Shown here piece by piece: positions 10,804 to 20,477 of a stretch of 64,000 bases of DNA. Below the pieces are notes generated by a model, which was not told where the DNA came from, made no database searches, and saw nothing but the letters and a program-made list of their open reading frames with translations. Location: assembly GCF_009707705.1 (NCBI RefSeq), contig NZ_WLYX01000002.1, forward strand, positions 118,687-182,686, given 5' to 3'. This stretch comes from Paludibacterium denitrificans (lineage in GTDB: Bacteria > Pseudomonadota > Gammaproteobacteria > Burkholderiales > Chromobacteriaceae). Within the stretch, counting starts at the first letter, position 1, and each line of letters begins with the position of its first letter. Position numbers and translations under genes: made by a program.

Positions 10804-12382
10804 TGTTGAAAAACCCGGTAGCACAGCCGATTCCTGTGGATGTAGAGGCCATTTTTCATGGATCTAATCGTAAAAACGGTCTAAAAAGACCGCTTTTCTA
10901 AGCTATTTCATCTCATTTCGTTTCCAGCAGGCGCAACTTGCCCACCAAGGGGGTGAATCGGGCTGGCCAGCTTGGCCAATCGACGCAAATTCTGGGCAAT
11001 GGCGGCCGTGGTAAATTCGTCTTGCGCACCCGACAGCCCCCGAAGGCGAAGTCTGTCGAGCTTCAGGATCCGCTTGAGGTGTGCGAACAGCATTTCCACT
11101 TTCTTACGTTCGCACCGAGATTGCTGATACCCCTCAGTTTCACGGAGGCGTCGGGCAACATCGCGAGCGTTCTCATGGATGCTGCGGGCAATCTTCCGGA
11201 AAGTCATATTCGGACAGCACTGCGGCTTCATCGCGCAATCCTTACAGTCCGACTGGCTGGCTCGGTAAATGATGGTGTCGGCCTGTGTGACGTGGCTGCG
11301 CGGATTTTTGAATGGGCGCCAGTTGCTCCGCAGTGGTTTGCCTGCCGGACAACGATATTCGTTTGCTTCAGCGACCCATGTGAAGTCGCTGTTTGAGAAA
11401 GTGTCATCCTTTCGCGCGCTCTTATCCCAGACTGGCATGTGCGGCTCAATTCCTTTCTCCTCGACCATCCAGCCCAGCATGGGGGCGGTGCCATAAGCCG
11501 TATCGCCAATCAGCCGTTTGGGACGCAGTTCGAAGCGCTCCTCAACACGATCGACCATGGTCTTGGTAGAGTCGACCTCTGCCGTACGATGGTAAGCGTG
11601 GCTTCGACATCTAGGATGACACCATGCGCGGTGTCGATTAGGTAATTGGTCGAGTAGGCAAAGAAGGCGATCCCACCAGTAGCGGCAGTCCAACGGGACT
11701 GGGGATCGCTCAAGGAGGTCTTCCGCGTGACAGGTTGCGCCTCGGCGTCAGCATCGAGGGCGGCTAAATACTCCCGGACCGCTCGTTTGTTGTGCGCAGG
11801 ATCCCGCCAATTCACTTGCTCACCCGGAGCAATACTCAGGTCATGGCTTGCGTCGGCAGCAATCAGGCTGGCATCGACCGCAAAGCCTTCTCCTTTGATC
11901 AGCCCTGCAGCCATGCAACGAAGAACAACCTGGTCAAACAGCCAACGGAACGTCTCGCTTTCCCGAAAACGCCCGTGCCGATTCTTGGAGAAAGTCGAAT
12001 GGTTGGGCACCGCATCTTCCAGGCCTAAGCGGCAAAACCAACGGTAGGCGAGATTGAGATGGACTTCCTCGCACAACCGGCGTTCAGAGCGAATGCCATA
12101 GCAATAGCCGATGATAAGCATGCGAATCATCAATTCCGGATCGATGGACGGCCGTCCGGTGTGACTGTAGTGGTCAACCGGTGGTGGCGTAGTTGGCTTA
12201 GGTCGAGACAGCGATCGATGCCGCGCAAGAGGTGCTTTGGGGGGATGTGGCCTTCAATGTTGAAGGAATAGAACAATCGCTCCTGACCACCTGTCTGCTG
12301 CCCCATCATATCGACACCTCGGCGTCTCAATGCACTAGGCATAGTTTACCGCCGCATCAGAGGAGCCGGGAGTTTTTCAACA
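10804..12382 (-). mobile_element. IS1182-family insertion sequence with decayed transposase
   Basis: Bounded by inverted repeats starting TGTTGAAAAAC on the left and the complement on the right. The flanks CGGCCGATT (10794-10802) and AATCGGCCG (12384-12392) are themselves complementary, so the element sits inside a palindrome instead of between a direct duplication. Length 1,579 bp suits the family. Confidence 0.85.
10908..12342 (-). pseudogene. IS1182-family DDE transposase, frameshifted
   Basis: Three frames read as one transposase: MMGQQTGGQERLFYSFNIEG (from 12342), then MMIRMLIIGYCYGIRSERRL and NHSTFSKNRHGRF with the first Asp (FAVDASLIAADAS), then the second Asp (LIGDTAYGTAPML) and the catalytic Glu region (RKKVEMLFAHLKRILKLDRL). 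Breaks are near 12130 and 11590-11690. The N-terminal 'HLLRGIDRCLDLS' region and the Cys-rich insert CKDCAMKPQCC are typical of IS1182. As sequenced it cannot make a full transposase. Confidence 0.85.
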
Positions 12383-12480
12383 CAATCGGCCGATAGTAGT
12401 TCTTCACGGCAGGAGACTAATCCACACTTGCTAGTCAACTATTAAAGATAAATTACCCACCAAACACGTGACGTGTGGTA

Positions 12481-12855
12481 CTACTTGCCACCGCAGATTG
12501 CCCGCCCTTTGAACAAGCCTATGTCACATCCTGTGTAGTGGTACCCCTTGCCAATCAGACAGCGGTAAAAATTGTCTTCCGTGCGTTTTCGGGCTGATTC
12601 ATAGTCTTCTCCTGCATGCATCTGATTCCTTGTATCGAATCCGACGCCCCCATTTATTCGGCCTCCGCATGCTACCCAGTCATTCAAGCGTGATTCTGGT
12701 GAGGATTCAGGCTTACTCCATAGTTCAACGAAAGGCTTAATCGACTTAATTAGCCTTTCTCGTTCTAATGAACAAGGTCCGTTTATGCACTGGCCATAGA
12801 GACATCCCGATAAAATCAATACAAGCGCCAGAGGTAAATAGGTAATGAATTTCAA
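12481..12855 (-). CDS. Small lipoprotein, hypothetical
   Basis: Best start is TTG 12855, five bases after AAGGTAG. This gives LKFITYLPLALVLILSGC, a lipoprotein signal with lipobox LSGC and the Cys as +1 residue. The mature part (about 105 residues) has six further Cys residues (e.g. CINGPCSLERE, CGGRINGG, YRCLIGKGYHYTGCD, AICGGK), suggesting disulphides in the periplasm or outer membrane. No family recognised. An upstream in-frame ATG at 12918 would spoil the signal. Stands alone between the IS1182 element and a gene-free gap. Confidence 0.65.
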   Translation of the reverse strand: MKFITYLPLALVLILSGCLYGQCINGPCSLERERLIKSIKPFVELWSKPESSPESRLNDWVACGGRINGGVGFDTRNQMHAGEDYESARKRTEDNFYRCLIGKGYHYTGCDIGLFKGRAICGGK

Positions 12856-12918
12856 GATACTACCTTGCTTATGTATGATGGATGTCGCACGAAATATGCA
12901 TTTGTAATTTACATGCAA

Positions 12919-13238
12919 ATTTACGCGTAATGCATGCTCGTGTGCAAGCCAACGCCCGCCACATCTCCATAGCAGCTATAGCTGCTGCCCGTTTCTCGCC
13001 GTCCCACCGAGCGGTTGTCCTCCTCAGGTGCACACCACGTTGATTTCCAAGTTACTGCTGGGGATAATCCATTTGGCCGCACTGGAATACGTGAAATAGC
13101 GCTGTACGTATTGCAACTCCGAAAGGGCGTGCACACGCAGGGGGTGGCGTCCTGCCTGTGCGGCCACATCCTTCTTGACCTATTACGCATCAAACGACAT
13201 TCCAAAGAAAAAAGCCAGGTAAATCCGGGCTTTCGCTC
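12919..13238. other. Gene-free stretch
   Basis: Open frames exist on both strands but none shows a ribosome binding site or recognisable sequence. Regarded as non-coding or decayed. Confidence 0.3.
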
Positions 13239-14039
13239 CTACGCTTCCGGTATTTCGATTGTCCCTTCAAGATATTGAACAGCGTGACCAGAGATATATA
13301 CCCGGTCGTCTTGTACGCGACAATGTAGTAATCCGCTGCGGCGTGAGACCTGCATGGCCACGAGTTCTGACCTACCCAAACGGTCAGACCATAATGGCGC
13401 GAGCGCCGCGTGAATAGATCCGGTCACCGGATCTTCATCTCCGCCATTGGCAGGCCAGAAGTAGCGGGACACAAAATCATGTTGATCTCCGCGCGCTGTT
13501 ACGACGACATCGAGCGGGCCAAGTGCCGACAGCAGATTGAGTTCAGGGACAACGGATCGTACCTCCTGTTCTGTTCCGTAGATGGCAACATAGGCTTGCT
13601 GGTTTATCAGCACTTCTTGAGGCCGTATCGAAAGCCCCCGGATCAGGTTTGCGGGTATTTCGTCCAGCTTTTCAGACCGACGTTGCGGGAAGCTCATTTC
13701 GATCAGACCGTCACGTGTATGGCAAACGGTAAGTCGACCGACCGCTTTCGCAACAAATTCGATGACTTCCAAATCAGCACATTGCTGGAAGATCACATAT
13801 GCACTTGCCAGCGTGGCATGTCCACAAAAAGCGATTTCGGTTAGTGGAGAAAACCAGCGGATATCAAATGCGCCGTCGGCATTTTTCACGAAGAATGCTG
13901 TTTCTGACAGGTTGTTCTCAGCGGCGATTGCCTGCATCAAACTATCGGGCAACCAGCGTTCGAGTGGCACTACCGCAGCGTAGTTGCCTCTAAATACCTT
14001 ATCCGTAAATGCGTCAATCTGATAGATCGGCAATTTCAT
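13239..14039 (-). CDS. PhzF-family isomerase
   Basis: Intact 266-residue protein. MKLPIYQIDAFTDKVFRGN is the typical PhzF start; the catalytic Glu lies in NNLSETAFF, the substrate loop in FCGHATLASAYV, and the C-terminal half has GGDEDPVTGSIHAALAPLW. The family shares the diaminopimelate epimerase fold and isomerises small metabolites; only the phenazine-operon member has a defined role. AGGGACATCTC precedes the ATG. It lies downstream of and in the same direction as the truncated MocR-type gene, which may once have controlled it. Cytoplasmic; substrate unknown. Confidence 0.9.
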   Translation of the reverse strand: MKLPIYQIDAFTDKVFRGNYAAVVPLERWLPDSLMQAIAAENNLSETAFFVKNADGAFDIRWFSPLTEIAFCGHATLASAYVIFQQCADLEVIEFVAKAVGRLTVCHTRDGLIEMSFPQRRSEKLDEIPANLIRGLSIRPQEVLINQQAYVAIYGTEQEVRSVVPELNLLSALGPLDVVVTARGDQHDFVSRYFWPANGGDEDPVTGSIHAALAPLWSDRLGRSELVAMQVSRRSGLLHCRVQDDRVYISGHAVQYLEGTIEIPEA

Positions 14040-14316
14040 GAGATGTCCCTGTTCAAATTGATAGATTAGTCAGCAACCGGCAGTCCATTCCTTGAACTGT
14101 TTCGAGTCCAATCATTTGCTTTGGGCTAGATAAATAATCAAATTATGCCAATAGTCTATCGCGACCACATCCCTAGTAGCCCGTTCTGGCCGGTAGCTCC
14201 CATATAACAGTTATTGCTCGACCAGCCGCTTTGGCCGAACGGCCAGCCGACTAAGCAGGTGCAGCGTCAACTGGTCGTAGATGGTTGAAAAGTCCGCCAT
14301 ATTTCAAAACAGAAAA

Positions 14317-15321
14317 TCAGAAGCGATTCAGTGTCATTTCATCCAGCCCGCCAGCCCTGGAGAGCGCCCCGTCAATCGCTAGTGAGAATGGGGTGCCACA
14401 GTTAATGCGCAGAAAGTTCTCAAAGCGGCCGGTATTAGAAAACAAGCCACCAGGGCGCCAGATGGATACCCTCTTCCAAAGCTTGGTAAAAGAGCGTTTC
14501 AGCTGAAATTGCGGGAGGTAGCTCTATCCACAAGAATAATCCACCGCCCTGGATGACTCAAGCGGGAGCCTTCTGGAAAGTGCTCAGCAATAGCGGTGGC
14601 ATAGTGATCACGCTGCGTCGTCAGCGTCAGACGTAAGCGACGCAGATGGCGTTCGTAGTTTCCCGAGGCAATAAACTCTGCAATGGCCCGTTGGGCCACC
14701 GCTTCATTGGAATGGGACTGCGCGTACTTGAGCATCTCCACTTTATCGTGCCAGCGTCCGGCACTAATCCAGCCGATCCGGAGGCCGGGCGACAACGATT
14801 TATTCAAGGAGGCACAATGAATCACGTTGCCACGGAGGTCCCACGATTTGAGTGCACGGAGAGGGAGCTTCCGGCAGGCCAGCGCTGAGTATGTGTCGTC
14901 TTCAATCAAAGGAAGATTCCGTGATTCGCACCATGCCACCGAGGGCCTGCTTGTGGCCATCCGGCATCACACAGCCGAGGGGGTTCTGCACATTGGGGAC
15001 CACCACCAAGGCACGCAGCATGGGATAGTGATCGGCTGCCCGCTGCAACGCTTCCAGTGAGATACCGCTAGAGGGACTCGTCGGGATCTCCAGCACTTTC
15101 AACTTCAGACTATCCAGAACCTGTAACAAACCAAAGAATGTGGGCGATTCCACGGCCACCAGATCTCCCTGCTGGGTGACCGCACGTAAGGCCAGGTTCA
15201 AGGCCTCAATACACCCATGGGTCACGATGATGTCGTCAGGGGAGAGAAGCATTTGGGCCGTTAGCGCACGATGTGCCAACGCTATACGCAGGCTTTTGTC
15301 TCCATTGTGGGGGACGGGGTG
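14317..15321 (-). pseudogene. MocR-type regulator, 3' part only, cut by IS5 and frameshifted
   Basis: Only the fold-type I aminotransferase-like domain remains. It reads LSPDDIIVTHGCIEALNLAL, AVESPTFFGLLQVLDSLKL, VVPNVQNPLG, then in a second frame LPLIEDDTYSAL and IHCASLNKSLSPGLRIGW (PLP-binding Lys), and ends with a third-frame tail (NTGRFENFLRINCG-like) at TGA 14317. The N-terminal winged-helix domain is missing because IS5 copy 1 begins at 15322. The missing 5' part is not on the far side of the IS, so a deletion occurred. Confidence 0.75.
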
Positions 15322-16357
15322 GGCTTTGTTGCACAAATCTGGGCTTGTATACGTCCGGTAGAATGACGGCATGAGCAAGCCCCTCCCTCCCAAGTACCAA
15401 ACCACCAACTGGCAGACCTACAATCAGTCCCTCAAGCAGCGAGGGCAACTACTCCTCTGGCTCGACAAGGCTATGAACTGGCTAGCGCTTACCACTGGTA
15501 AACGGGGGCGCCAGCCAACGTTTACCGACGCCGCCATTCAGTTCTGTCTCACCATTAAATGCCTTTTTGGCCTCGCGTTACGCCAAACCACTGGCATGGT
15601 CGAAAGCATGCTGCATTTGGCCGGGCTCGACTGGGCGGTGCCTGATTTCAGTACGCTCTCCCGACGCCAGAAAGACCTACAAGTGCGTATCCCGGTACAG
15701 AAAAAGCAGGGTTGCCTGCATCTGCTGGTGGATAGCACCGGCATAAAGATGATGGGCGAAGGCGAGTGGAAGGTGAAAAAGCATGGTGCAGACTACCGCC
15801 GCCAATGGCGCAAGCTGCATCTGGGGGTAGATGCGCAGACGCTGGAAATCCGTGCAATGGAAGTGACGGACAACCGCACTGGCGACGCCACCATGCTGCC
15901 AGAGCTGCTATCGCAAATCCCAGCGTCAGAAGAACTGATGACGGTAACCACGGATGGGGCGTACGACACGCGCCTGTGTCACGCTGCGATTGCAGAACGT
16001 GGCGCAGCGGCCATCATTCCCCCGCGGCGAAACGGTCAACTCTGGAAAGGGAATTCACAGGGCAATCAGGCTCGCAATGAGTCACTGCGCGCGGTGAAGT
16101 ACTTGGGAAGGACGCTCTGGAAAAAGTGGACTGGCTACCATCGCCGCAGCCTGGTCGAGACGAAAATGCATTGCTTCAAATTGTTGGCAGACCGCGTCAA
16201 ATCGCGGGACTTTGACCGGCAGGTTGCAGAGCTTCAAATCTGTGCTGCGATACTCAATCGCTTTACTGCGCTGGGCACGCCGCACACGGTCCGCATGGGA
16301 TAAGTCCGCCCGGGGTTTGGGGTAGTTCGGCCTTTAACTGATTTGTGCAACAAAGCC
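15322..16357 (+). mobile_element. IS5-family element, copy 1 (intact)
   Basis: Terminal repeats GGCTTTGTTGCACAAATC at 15322 and its complement ending at 16357; 1,036 bp. No short target duplication is visible (GGTG versus ATAT), so the flanks have probably been rearranged. Copies 2 (25758) and 3 (31564) are close relatives, and fragments lie at 26796, 41640 and 62785. Confidence 0.95.
15371..16303 (+). CDS. IS5-family DDE transposase, copy 1
   Basis: Intact 310-residue transposase. The catalytic acidic residues are visible in LLVDSTGIKMMG (first D), VTTDGAYDTRLCH (second D) and HRRSLVETKMHCFKLL (E, with the YREK-like R-x3-E spacing of the IS4/IS5 group). It starts 49 bp inside the left repeat and stops 54 bp before the right one. 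It could mobilise the related copies in this window. Confidence 0.95.
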   Translation: MSKPLPPKYQTTNWQTYNQSLKQRGQLLLWLDKAMNWLALTTGKRGRQPTFTDAAIQFCLTIKCLFGLALRQTTGMVESMLHLAGLDWAVPDFSTLSRRQKDLQVRIPVQKKQGCLHLLVDSTGIKMMGEGEWKVKKHGADYRRQWRKLHLGVDAQTLEIRAMEVTDNRTGDATMLPELLSQIPASEELMTVTTDGAYDTRLCHAAIAERGAAAIIPPRRNGQLWKGNSQGNQARNESLRAVKYLGRTLWKKWTGYHRRSLVETKMHCFKLLADRVKSRDFDRQVAELQICAAILNRFTALGTPHTVRMG

Positions 16358-16640
16358 ATATTTTACTGAGCGTACAGAGCCGGAACGCGATTCTCCGGCT
16401 ACCAAGCGATCAAACTGAGCGATCTGGAAGCGTTGGAGCAGCAATGATCGCTGTGGCTTGGTGGAAACCAAGATGCATTGTGCAACCGCAGGGGGAAAGA
16501 GGGGCAATCCGGCGCTTCAATGGCCAAGAGGCACAGCGGCAAGCGAGTGGGAACATCTTGAACAGCTTCAGCATACTAAGCCATCCATGCCCGGTAGTGA
16601 TGGGATAAATCTGCTGGAGAACGAGGTAAATCATCTTGCC
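16358..16640 (+). pseudogene. Decayed IS5/IS903-like remnant
   Basis: Around 16455 the reading LGGNQDALCN / LVETKMHC and a diffuse AxLxxFTAL-like tail recall the transposase C-terminus of another IS5-group element. No frame stays open and no terminal repeat is recognisable. Confidence 0.4.
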
Positions 16641-16671
16641 CTAGATTTATAAAACAGGGCCATTTTGACTA

Positions 16672-16698
16672 AACAGACCACACATTGTATGGTCTGTT
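16672..16698 (-). terminator. Probable terminator after the M24 peptidase gene
   Basis: Perfect 9-bp stem AACAGACCA / TGGTCTGTT with a 9-nt loop, about 40 bp beyond the M24 stop on the minus strand, followed by TTTAGT. Confidence 0.45.
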
Positions 16699-16735
16699 AT
16701 CTAATAATCAGTATTTTATTATAAACTAATACTAT

Positions 16736-17422
16736 TTACGAAAAATAGGAATCATCCAGCAGCATGTCCTCGAAGAAGCCACCGTAAGTATGGTCGACAT
16801 TCCAGATATGAATCTCAAGAACCCACAACTGAGCAGAAGGACAGAAATCAACCTCCGCCATCGGACCCTCATAAACAGCAGCATGAGGGAAATCAGAGAT
16901 CCTGTGGCCAGATAAATCCAAATTAAGAACCCAGCCACGCTGTTTAGCTGCCGCGGCAGCAATTTCGTATAGTTTCCGTCCACTACCACCTGTCTTCAGC
17001 CAATATTTTCTTACCTCGTGAAAAATCTCTCGTGCGTCATTGGCACAACGTAGCTTCTCTTTATCGGAACCAATAACAAAGGTCTCACCACCATCCCCCT
17101 CAAGATTATTCCAAATCGGCCCGATATCGATAAAGAAGATGTCATCTTCTCCCAAACGAATGCCCGGATCTGATGCGGCGCCAAAAGTTTTTGTCGTATT
17201 GGCTCCGAAGCGGACATAGACATCGTGCCACCCTCGCAGCATTTTTTTCTCCGCCAGAATATCTTTGGCCATCTCCACGGCATCTTCTTCAAGCATGCCC
17301 GGTTTTACTGCAGCAGCAATCGCACGAATAGCATCTCGCGTCATCCCCCTGACTTTAAACATCTTATCCCTATCATAGTTTTTTCCAACTGTTTCCAACT
17401 CTTGTTTGGCTATTGCAGTCAT
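16736..17422 (-). CDS. M24-family metallopeptidase-like protein
   Basis: Intact, 228 residues, preceded by TAGGAG six bases before the ATG. It has the pita-bread fold residues in order: DIGPIW and EGDGGETF (two metal Asp), LSGHRISDF (His), LEIHIWN and GGFFEDMLL (two Glu). It is shorter than aminopeptidase P and lacks its N-terminal domain, so it resembles a bare methionine-aminopeptidase-like core. It follows the reductase gene by 36 bp and is surely co-transcribed. A shared pathway, perhaps breakdown of a methylated amine or imino acid, is inference; M24 folds also include non-peptidase hydrolases and lyases. Confidence 0.85.
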   Translation of the reverse strand: MTAIAKQELETVGKNYDRDKMFKVRGMTRDAIRAIAAAVKPGMLEEDAVEMAKDILAEKKMLRGWHDVYVRFGANTTKTFGAASDPGIRLGEDDIFFIDIGPIWNNLEGDGGETFVIGSDKEKLRCANDAREIFHEVRKYWLKTGGSGRKLYEIAAAAAKQRGWVLNLDLSGHRISDFPHAAVYEGPMAEVDFCPSAQLWVLEIHIWNVDHTYGGFFEDMLLDDSYFS

Positions 17423-17458
17423 AAATGTCTCCTATCGATTTTTTGGAAAATTTGGACA

Positions 17459-18526
17459 TCACCAAAGGTGGTCCGGAATGGTGAAATCAAGGCCCATGAG
17501 TGTCTTAGTCACGATTAGCTGACATGCCAACCTGTCACCTGAGCGAAATTCGTCTAATGTTGTCAGTAGGCGTTTTTCCGCATGACTTACAGGTTTTAAC
17601 TTTTCTACCCATTTTGGGTTTATGTTTACCCGACAGGTACCACAGGAGGCATGTCCACCGCAGATTCCCTTGATATGACCGCCTATACGCAATGCTTCCA
17701 TGAGCGAGCTACCCTCAGGAAGATTGAGTTGTGTTGATTGGCCGTTAGGACCATGCATTGATACCTTAACCAGTTGGTTAGGTGTGACAGAGCCTGTAAC
17801 CAATTGCCCGAATGCATCCGCGAAGAAGGCCTGATCCGGTAGGTTGCAGGTTTTTGTCAGGATTACCCTTGCTGCATTAACCATGGCTGGAGCCCCGCAC
17901 GCATAAACATAATCATCATTTAGGCTCGGGTGATCACGAGCTGCCACTTGTTGGATATATCCAACTTCACCAGACCAAGCGGGCTCTGGATTGCTGAGTA
18001 CGGGTATGTAATGGAACTTCCCAAAGGCGTTTTCCAGATCACGCATTTGCTTTGAAAAATAGAGATCGGATGATCCCCTGCCCCCCCAATATAGCCATAC
18101 GGGGTTCTTACTCCCGGCCTCTAATATCTGTTCCAACAACGCTTTCAGAGGTGCCAATCCAGTACCCGTTGCGAGCATTAGAATCTTGCTTGATGTACTT
18201 GCTGGATTGACCCGAGTGCAGTTTCCATATGGGCCATGGACCTTCAGTCGACTTCCGGGCTCAATCTCTGTTCGAAGTAACTCAGAAAATTTTCCGTGTT
18301 TATGCAACCGAATGTGCAACTCGATAACGCCATCGTTTGCCCACACGTTTGCCATCGAATAGGACCTGACGTCACCATCTGCTAATTCAATATTTAGGAA
18401 CTGGCCTGCCTGATACTCCATGCCTCTTTTCTGTGGCGAGACCATGCGGAGGCGTACTACTGAGTTATTTAGGAACTCTTTGTCGAGTACCTCTAACTCA
18501 TAGAAGTTACTATCGTACGATGACAT
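17459..18526 (-). CDS. Flavin oxidoreductase with C-terminal 2Fe-2S ferredoxin domain
   Basis: Start chosen at ATG 18526 because AGGAAGG lies seven bases upstream; upstream in-frame codons have no such site. Order: FAD domain (RSYSMAN for flavin, about residue 65), NAD(P)H domain (MLATGTGLAPLKALLEQ, VYACGAPAMVNAA), then a plant-type ferredoxin domain with CGGHASCGTCR and a later Cys (LACQL). This is the class IA/phthalate dioxygenase-reductase order; the protein passes electrons from NAD(P)H to an oxygenase or other iron protein. No oxygenase component is present here. Length 355 residues, complete. Confidence 0.9.
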   Translation of the reverse strand: MSSYDSNFYELEVLDKEFLNNSVVRLRMVSPQKRGMEYQAGQFLNIELADGDVRSYSMANVWANDGVIELHIRLHKHGKFSELLRTEIEPGSRLKVHGPYGNCTRVNPASTSSKILMLATGTGLAPLKALLEQILEAGSKNPVWLYWGGRGSSDLYFSKQMRDLENAFGKFHYIPVLSNPEPAWSGEVGYIQQVAARDHPSLNDDYVYACGAPAMVNAARVILTKTCNLPDQAFFADAFGQLVTGSVTPNQLVKVSMHGPNGQSTQLNLPEGSSLMEALRIGGHIKGICGGHASCGTCRVNINPKWVEKLKPVSHAEKRLLTTLDEFRSGDRLACQLIVTKTLMGLDFTIPDHLW

Positions 18527-18852
18527 GGCATCCTTCCTACTAGGCATTTCATTGAACTGTTGACAATATCCTAACAAGTTACTGGCCCTATTACATGGTC
18601 CAGTTTTCAAAATATTGCCGGTCCAGATTGGATTGAATACCGGAGTAAAGAGGGGAATATATTGTGTGCTTGAGGTTTTCGTCACTGCACCAGACACCGT
18701 GACTAGCGACTGAAACAGCACAGAAAGACTGTGGGTGATACTCGAACCTACTAGGGCAGAGCGTTAAAGCAGATAGCACCATACGCCAGACTTGCTCTGG
18801 ACCATTAGAAACATCAAGAATTGGAACTCTTACCAGTCCAACTGGAGTTTTG
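18527..18852. promoter_or_regulatory. Divergent control region
   Basis: 326 bp separate the start codons of the reductase operon and of the MocR-type regulator. MocR regulators commonly act on the divergent operon from such a spacer; no operator pair could be assigned by eye. Confidence 0.5.
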
Positions 18853-20373
18853 ATGTTAAGACCATGGTCCTTGAAACTGCCTTTGCAGCAAGGCAGCGAA
18901 CTGCCGCTGCACTTGCAAATTACTCAAGCAGTGGTAGCGGATATCCGCGCCGCACGTTTACGTCCAGGCGATGCCTTACCCAGCAGCCGAGTGCTGGCTG
19001 CTGATTTGTCAATCAACCGCAAGACGGTTGTATTGGCTTACGATGAGTTACAGGCACAAGGCTGGATTGAGCAGCAACCCCGCCGTGGGGCGTTCGTCTC
19101 AGCTCGTCTACCCACATTCACGTTGCAAGCCAGCGAACCAATAATCCCCGCTGAGTTACCACTTAGGAGGGTCTCACCAACCCTGACGGACTATTTCGGT
19201 GAAACGAGAAAGAGGGAAACTGGCAAATTGGTGTTTTCCGATGGCATACCTGATACCCGTCTGATTCCCTACGATGTCCTAGCCAGAGCCTATCGCCACG
19301 CAATGGTGACGTTGGTACGCCATAACCAGCTCGGTTACGGAGACCCCGCAGGCACACCGGAATTGCGTACCGCCATCGCAAATATGCTGCGAATGGAGCG
19401 TGGACTTAATGTGCGCCCTGAACAAGTATGTGTGGTACGAGGTAGTCAGATGGGCATCTACCTTGCAGCAAGGTTACTGGTAGATCGAGATAGTTGCGCG
19501 GTATTTGAATCACTTAGTTACCCCCCAGCACGTGAGGCATTTCGTAGTTGCGGAGCTACGGTGCTGAATGTGGCGCAAGATGAGAACGGATTACTACCTG
19601 ATGCATTGGAAGATCTATGCCGTACCCACACAGTACGTATCGTGTATGTGACTCCACATCATCAATTTCCTACAACAGTGATGCTACCTGCTGACCGGCG
19701 TATGCGTCTGTTGGCACTAGCTGAACAATATGGCTTTGCCATTGTTGAGGACGACTACGATCACGAGTTTCACTACCTGCATAGCCCGGTCCCACCTCTA
19801 GCAAGCTTGGACCGCAATGGAAGAGTGCTACATATCGGCTCATTGTCAAAGGTGTTAGCACCGGGACTAAGGCTGGGGTATTTGGTTGCTGCTGAAAGGG
19901 TAATTGAACGGTGTGCTGCCGAGATTATGCTAATTGATCGACAGGGTAATCAGCTCACTGAGCTGGCAGTAGGTGAGCTGATGTCCAGCGGTGAGTTACA
20001 CCGTCATATCCGCCGTACACTAAAAGTGTATCAGGCCCGGCGTGACTTTGTTGCTACCTGTATTACTGAACGATTAGCTGGCTGGGGACAATTCGATCTG
20101 CCAGCTGGAGGCATCGCGTTGTGGCTGCGTTTTGTGTCACAGGTTGATATGCCAAGGCTCGTTGCTGATTGCGCCAAACAAGGGCTTCAAATCACAGATG
20201 GGCAGATTTTTTCACAAGAGACGACGCCAGTACGAGCTATTCGACTTGGCTTTGGCCACCTTACTGAGGCAGAACTAGACGCTGGGATCAGATGCTTAGC
20301 TGCAGCGTTAAAGCAACAAGTGGCAGGGGCTATTAATATAGATAGGTCAAATTTTCCCGACCGACCTAGATAG
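18853..20373 (+). CDS. MocR/PdxR-type transcriptional regulator
   Basis: Intact, 506 residues. ATG 18853 follows GGAG by five bases. Residues 15-75 form a GntR winged helix (LPLHLQITQAVVADIRAARL, LPSSRVLAADLSINRKTV). From about 110 an aminotransferase-like domain follows, with GYGDPAGTPELRTAIA, VEDDYDHEFHY, and the PLP lysine in HIGSLSKVLAPGLRLGYL. Such proteins sense PLP or an amino compound and often control the divergent gene; here that is the reductase/M24 operon. The pathway cannot be named, but an amine or amino-acid substrate is plausible. Confidence 0.9.
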   Translation: MLRPWSLKLPLQQGSELPLHLQITQAVVADIRAARLRPGDALPSSRVLAADLSINRKTVVLAYDELQAQGWIEQQPRRGAFVSARLPTFTLQASEPIIPAELPLRRVSPTLTDYFGETRKRETGKLVFSDGIPDTRLIPYDVLARAYRHAMVTLVRHNQLGYGDPAGTPELRTAIANMLRMERGLNVRPEQVCVVRGSQMGIYLAARLLVDRDSCAVFESLSYPPAREAFRSCGATVLNVAQDENGLLPDALEDLCRTHTVRIVYVTPHHQFPTTVMLPADRRMRLLALAEQYGFAIVEDDYDHEFHYLHSPVPPLASLDRNGRVLHIGSLSKVLAPGLRLGYLVAAERVIERCAAEIMLIDRQGNQLTELAVGELMSSGELHRHIRRTLKVYQARRDFVATCITERLAGWGQFDLPAGGIALWLRFVSQVDMPRLVADCAKQGLQITDGQIFSQETTPVRAIRLGFGHLTEAELDAGIRCLAAALKQQVAGAINIDRSNFPDRPR

Positions 20374-20477
20374 TTGTGAGACGTTGTTGGACTGCCCGAG
20401 GCAGTCCAACTGTACATACATCATAGGGAAGAGTGACTTACACTAAAATAAGCAGTCGATATTTAGTCTTTTTTATT

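Noticed and set aside
13015..13278. Plus-strand open frame of 87 codons between the lipoprotein and PhzF genes
   Set aside because: No ribosome site, no recognisable sequence, and its end overlaps the PhzF gene antisense.
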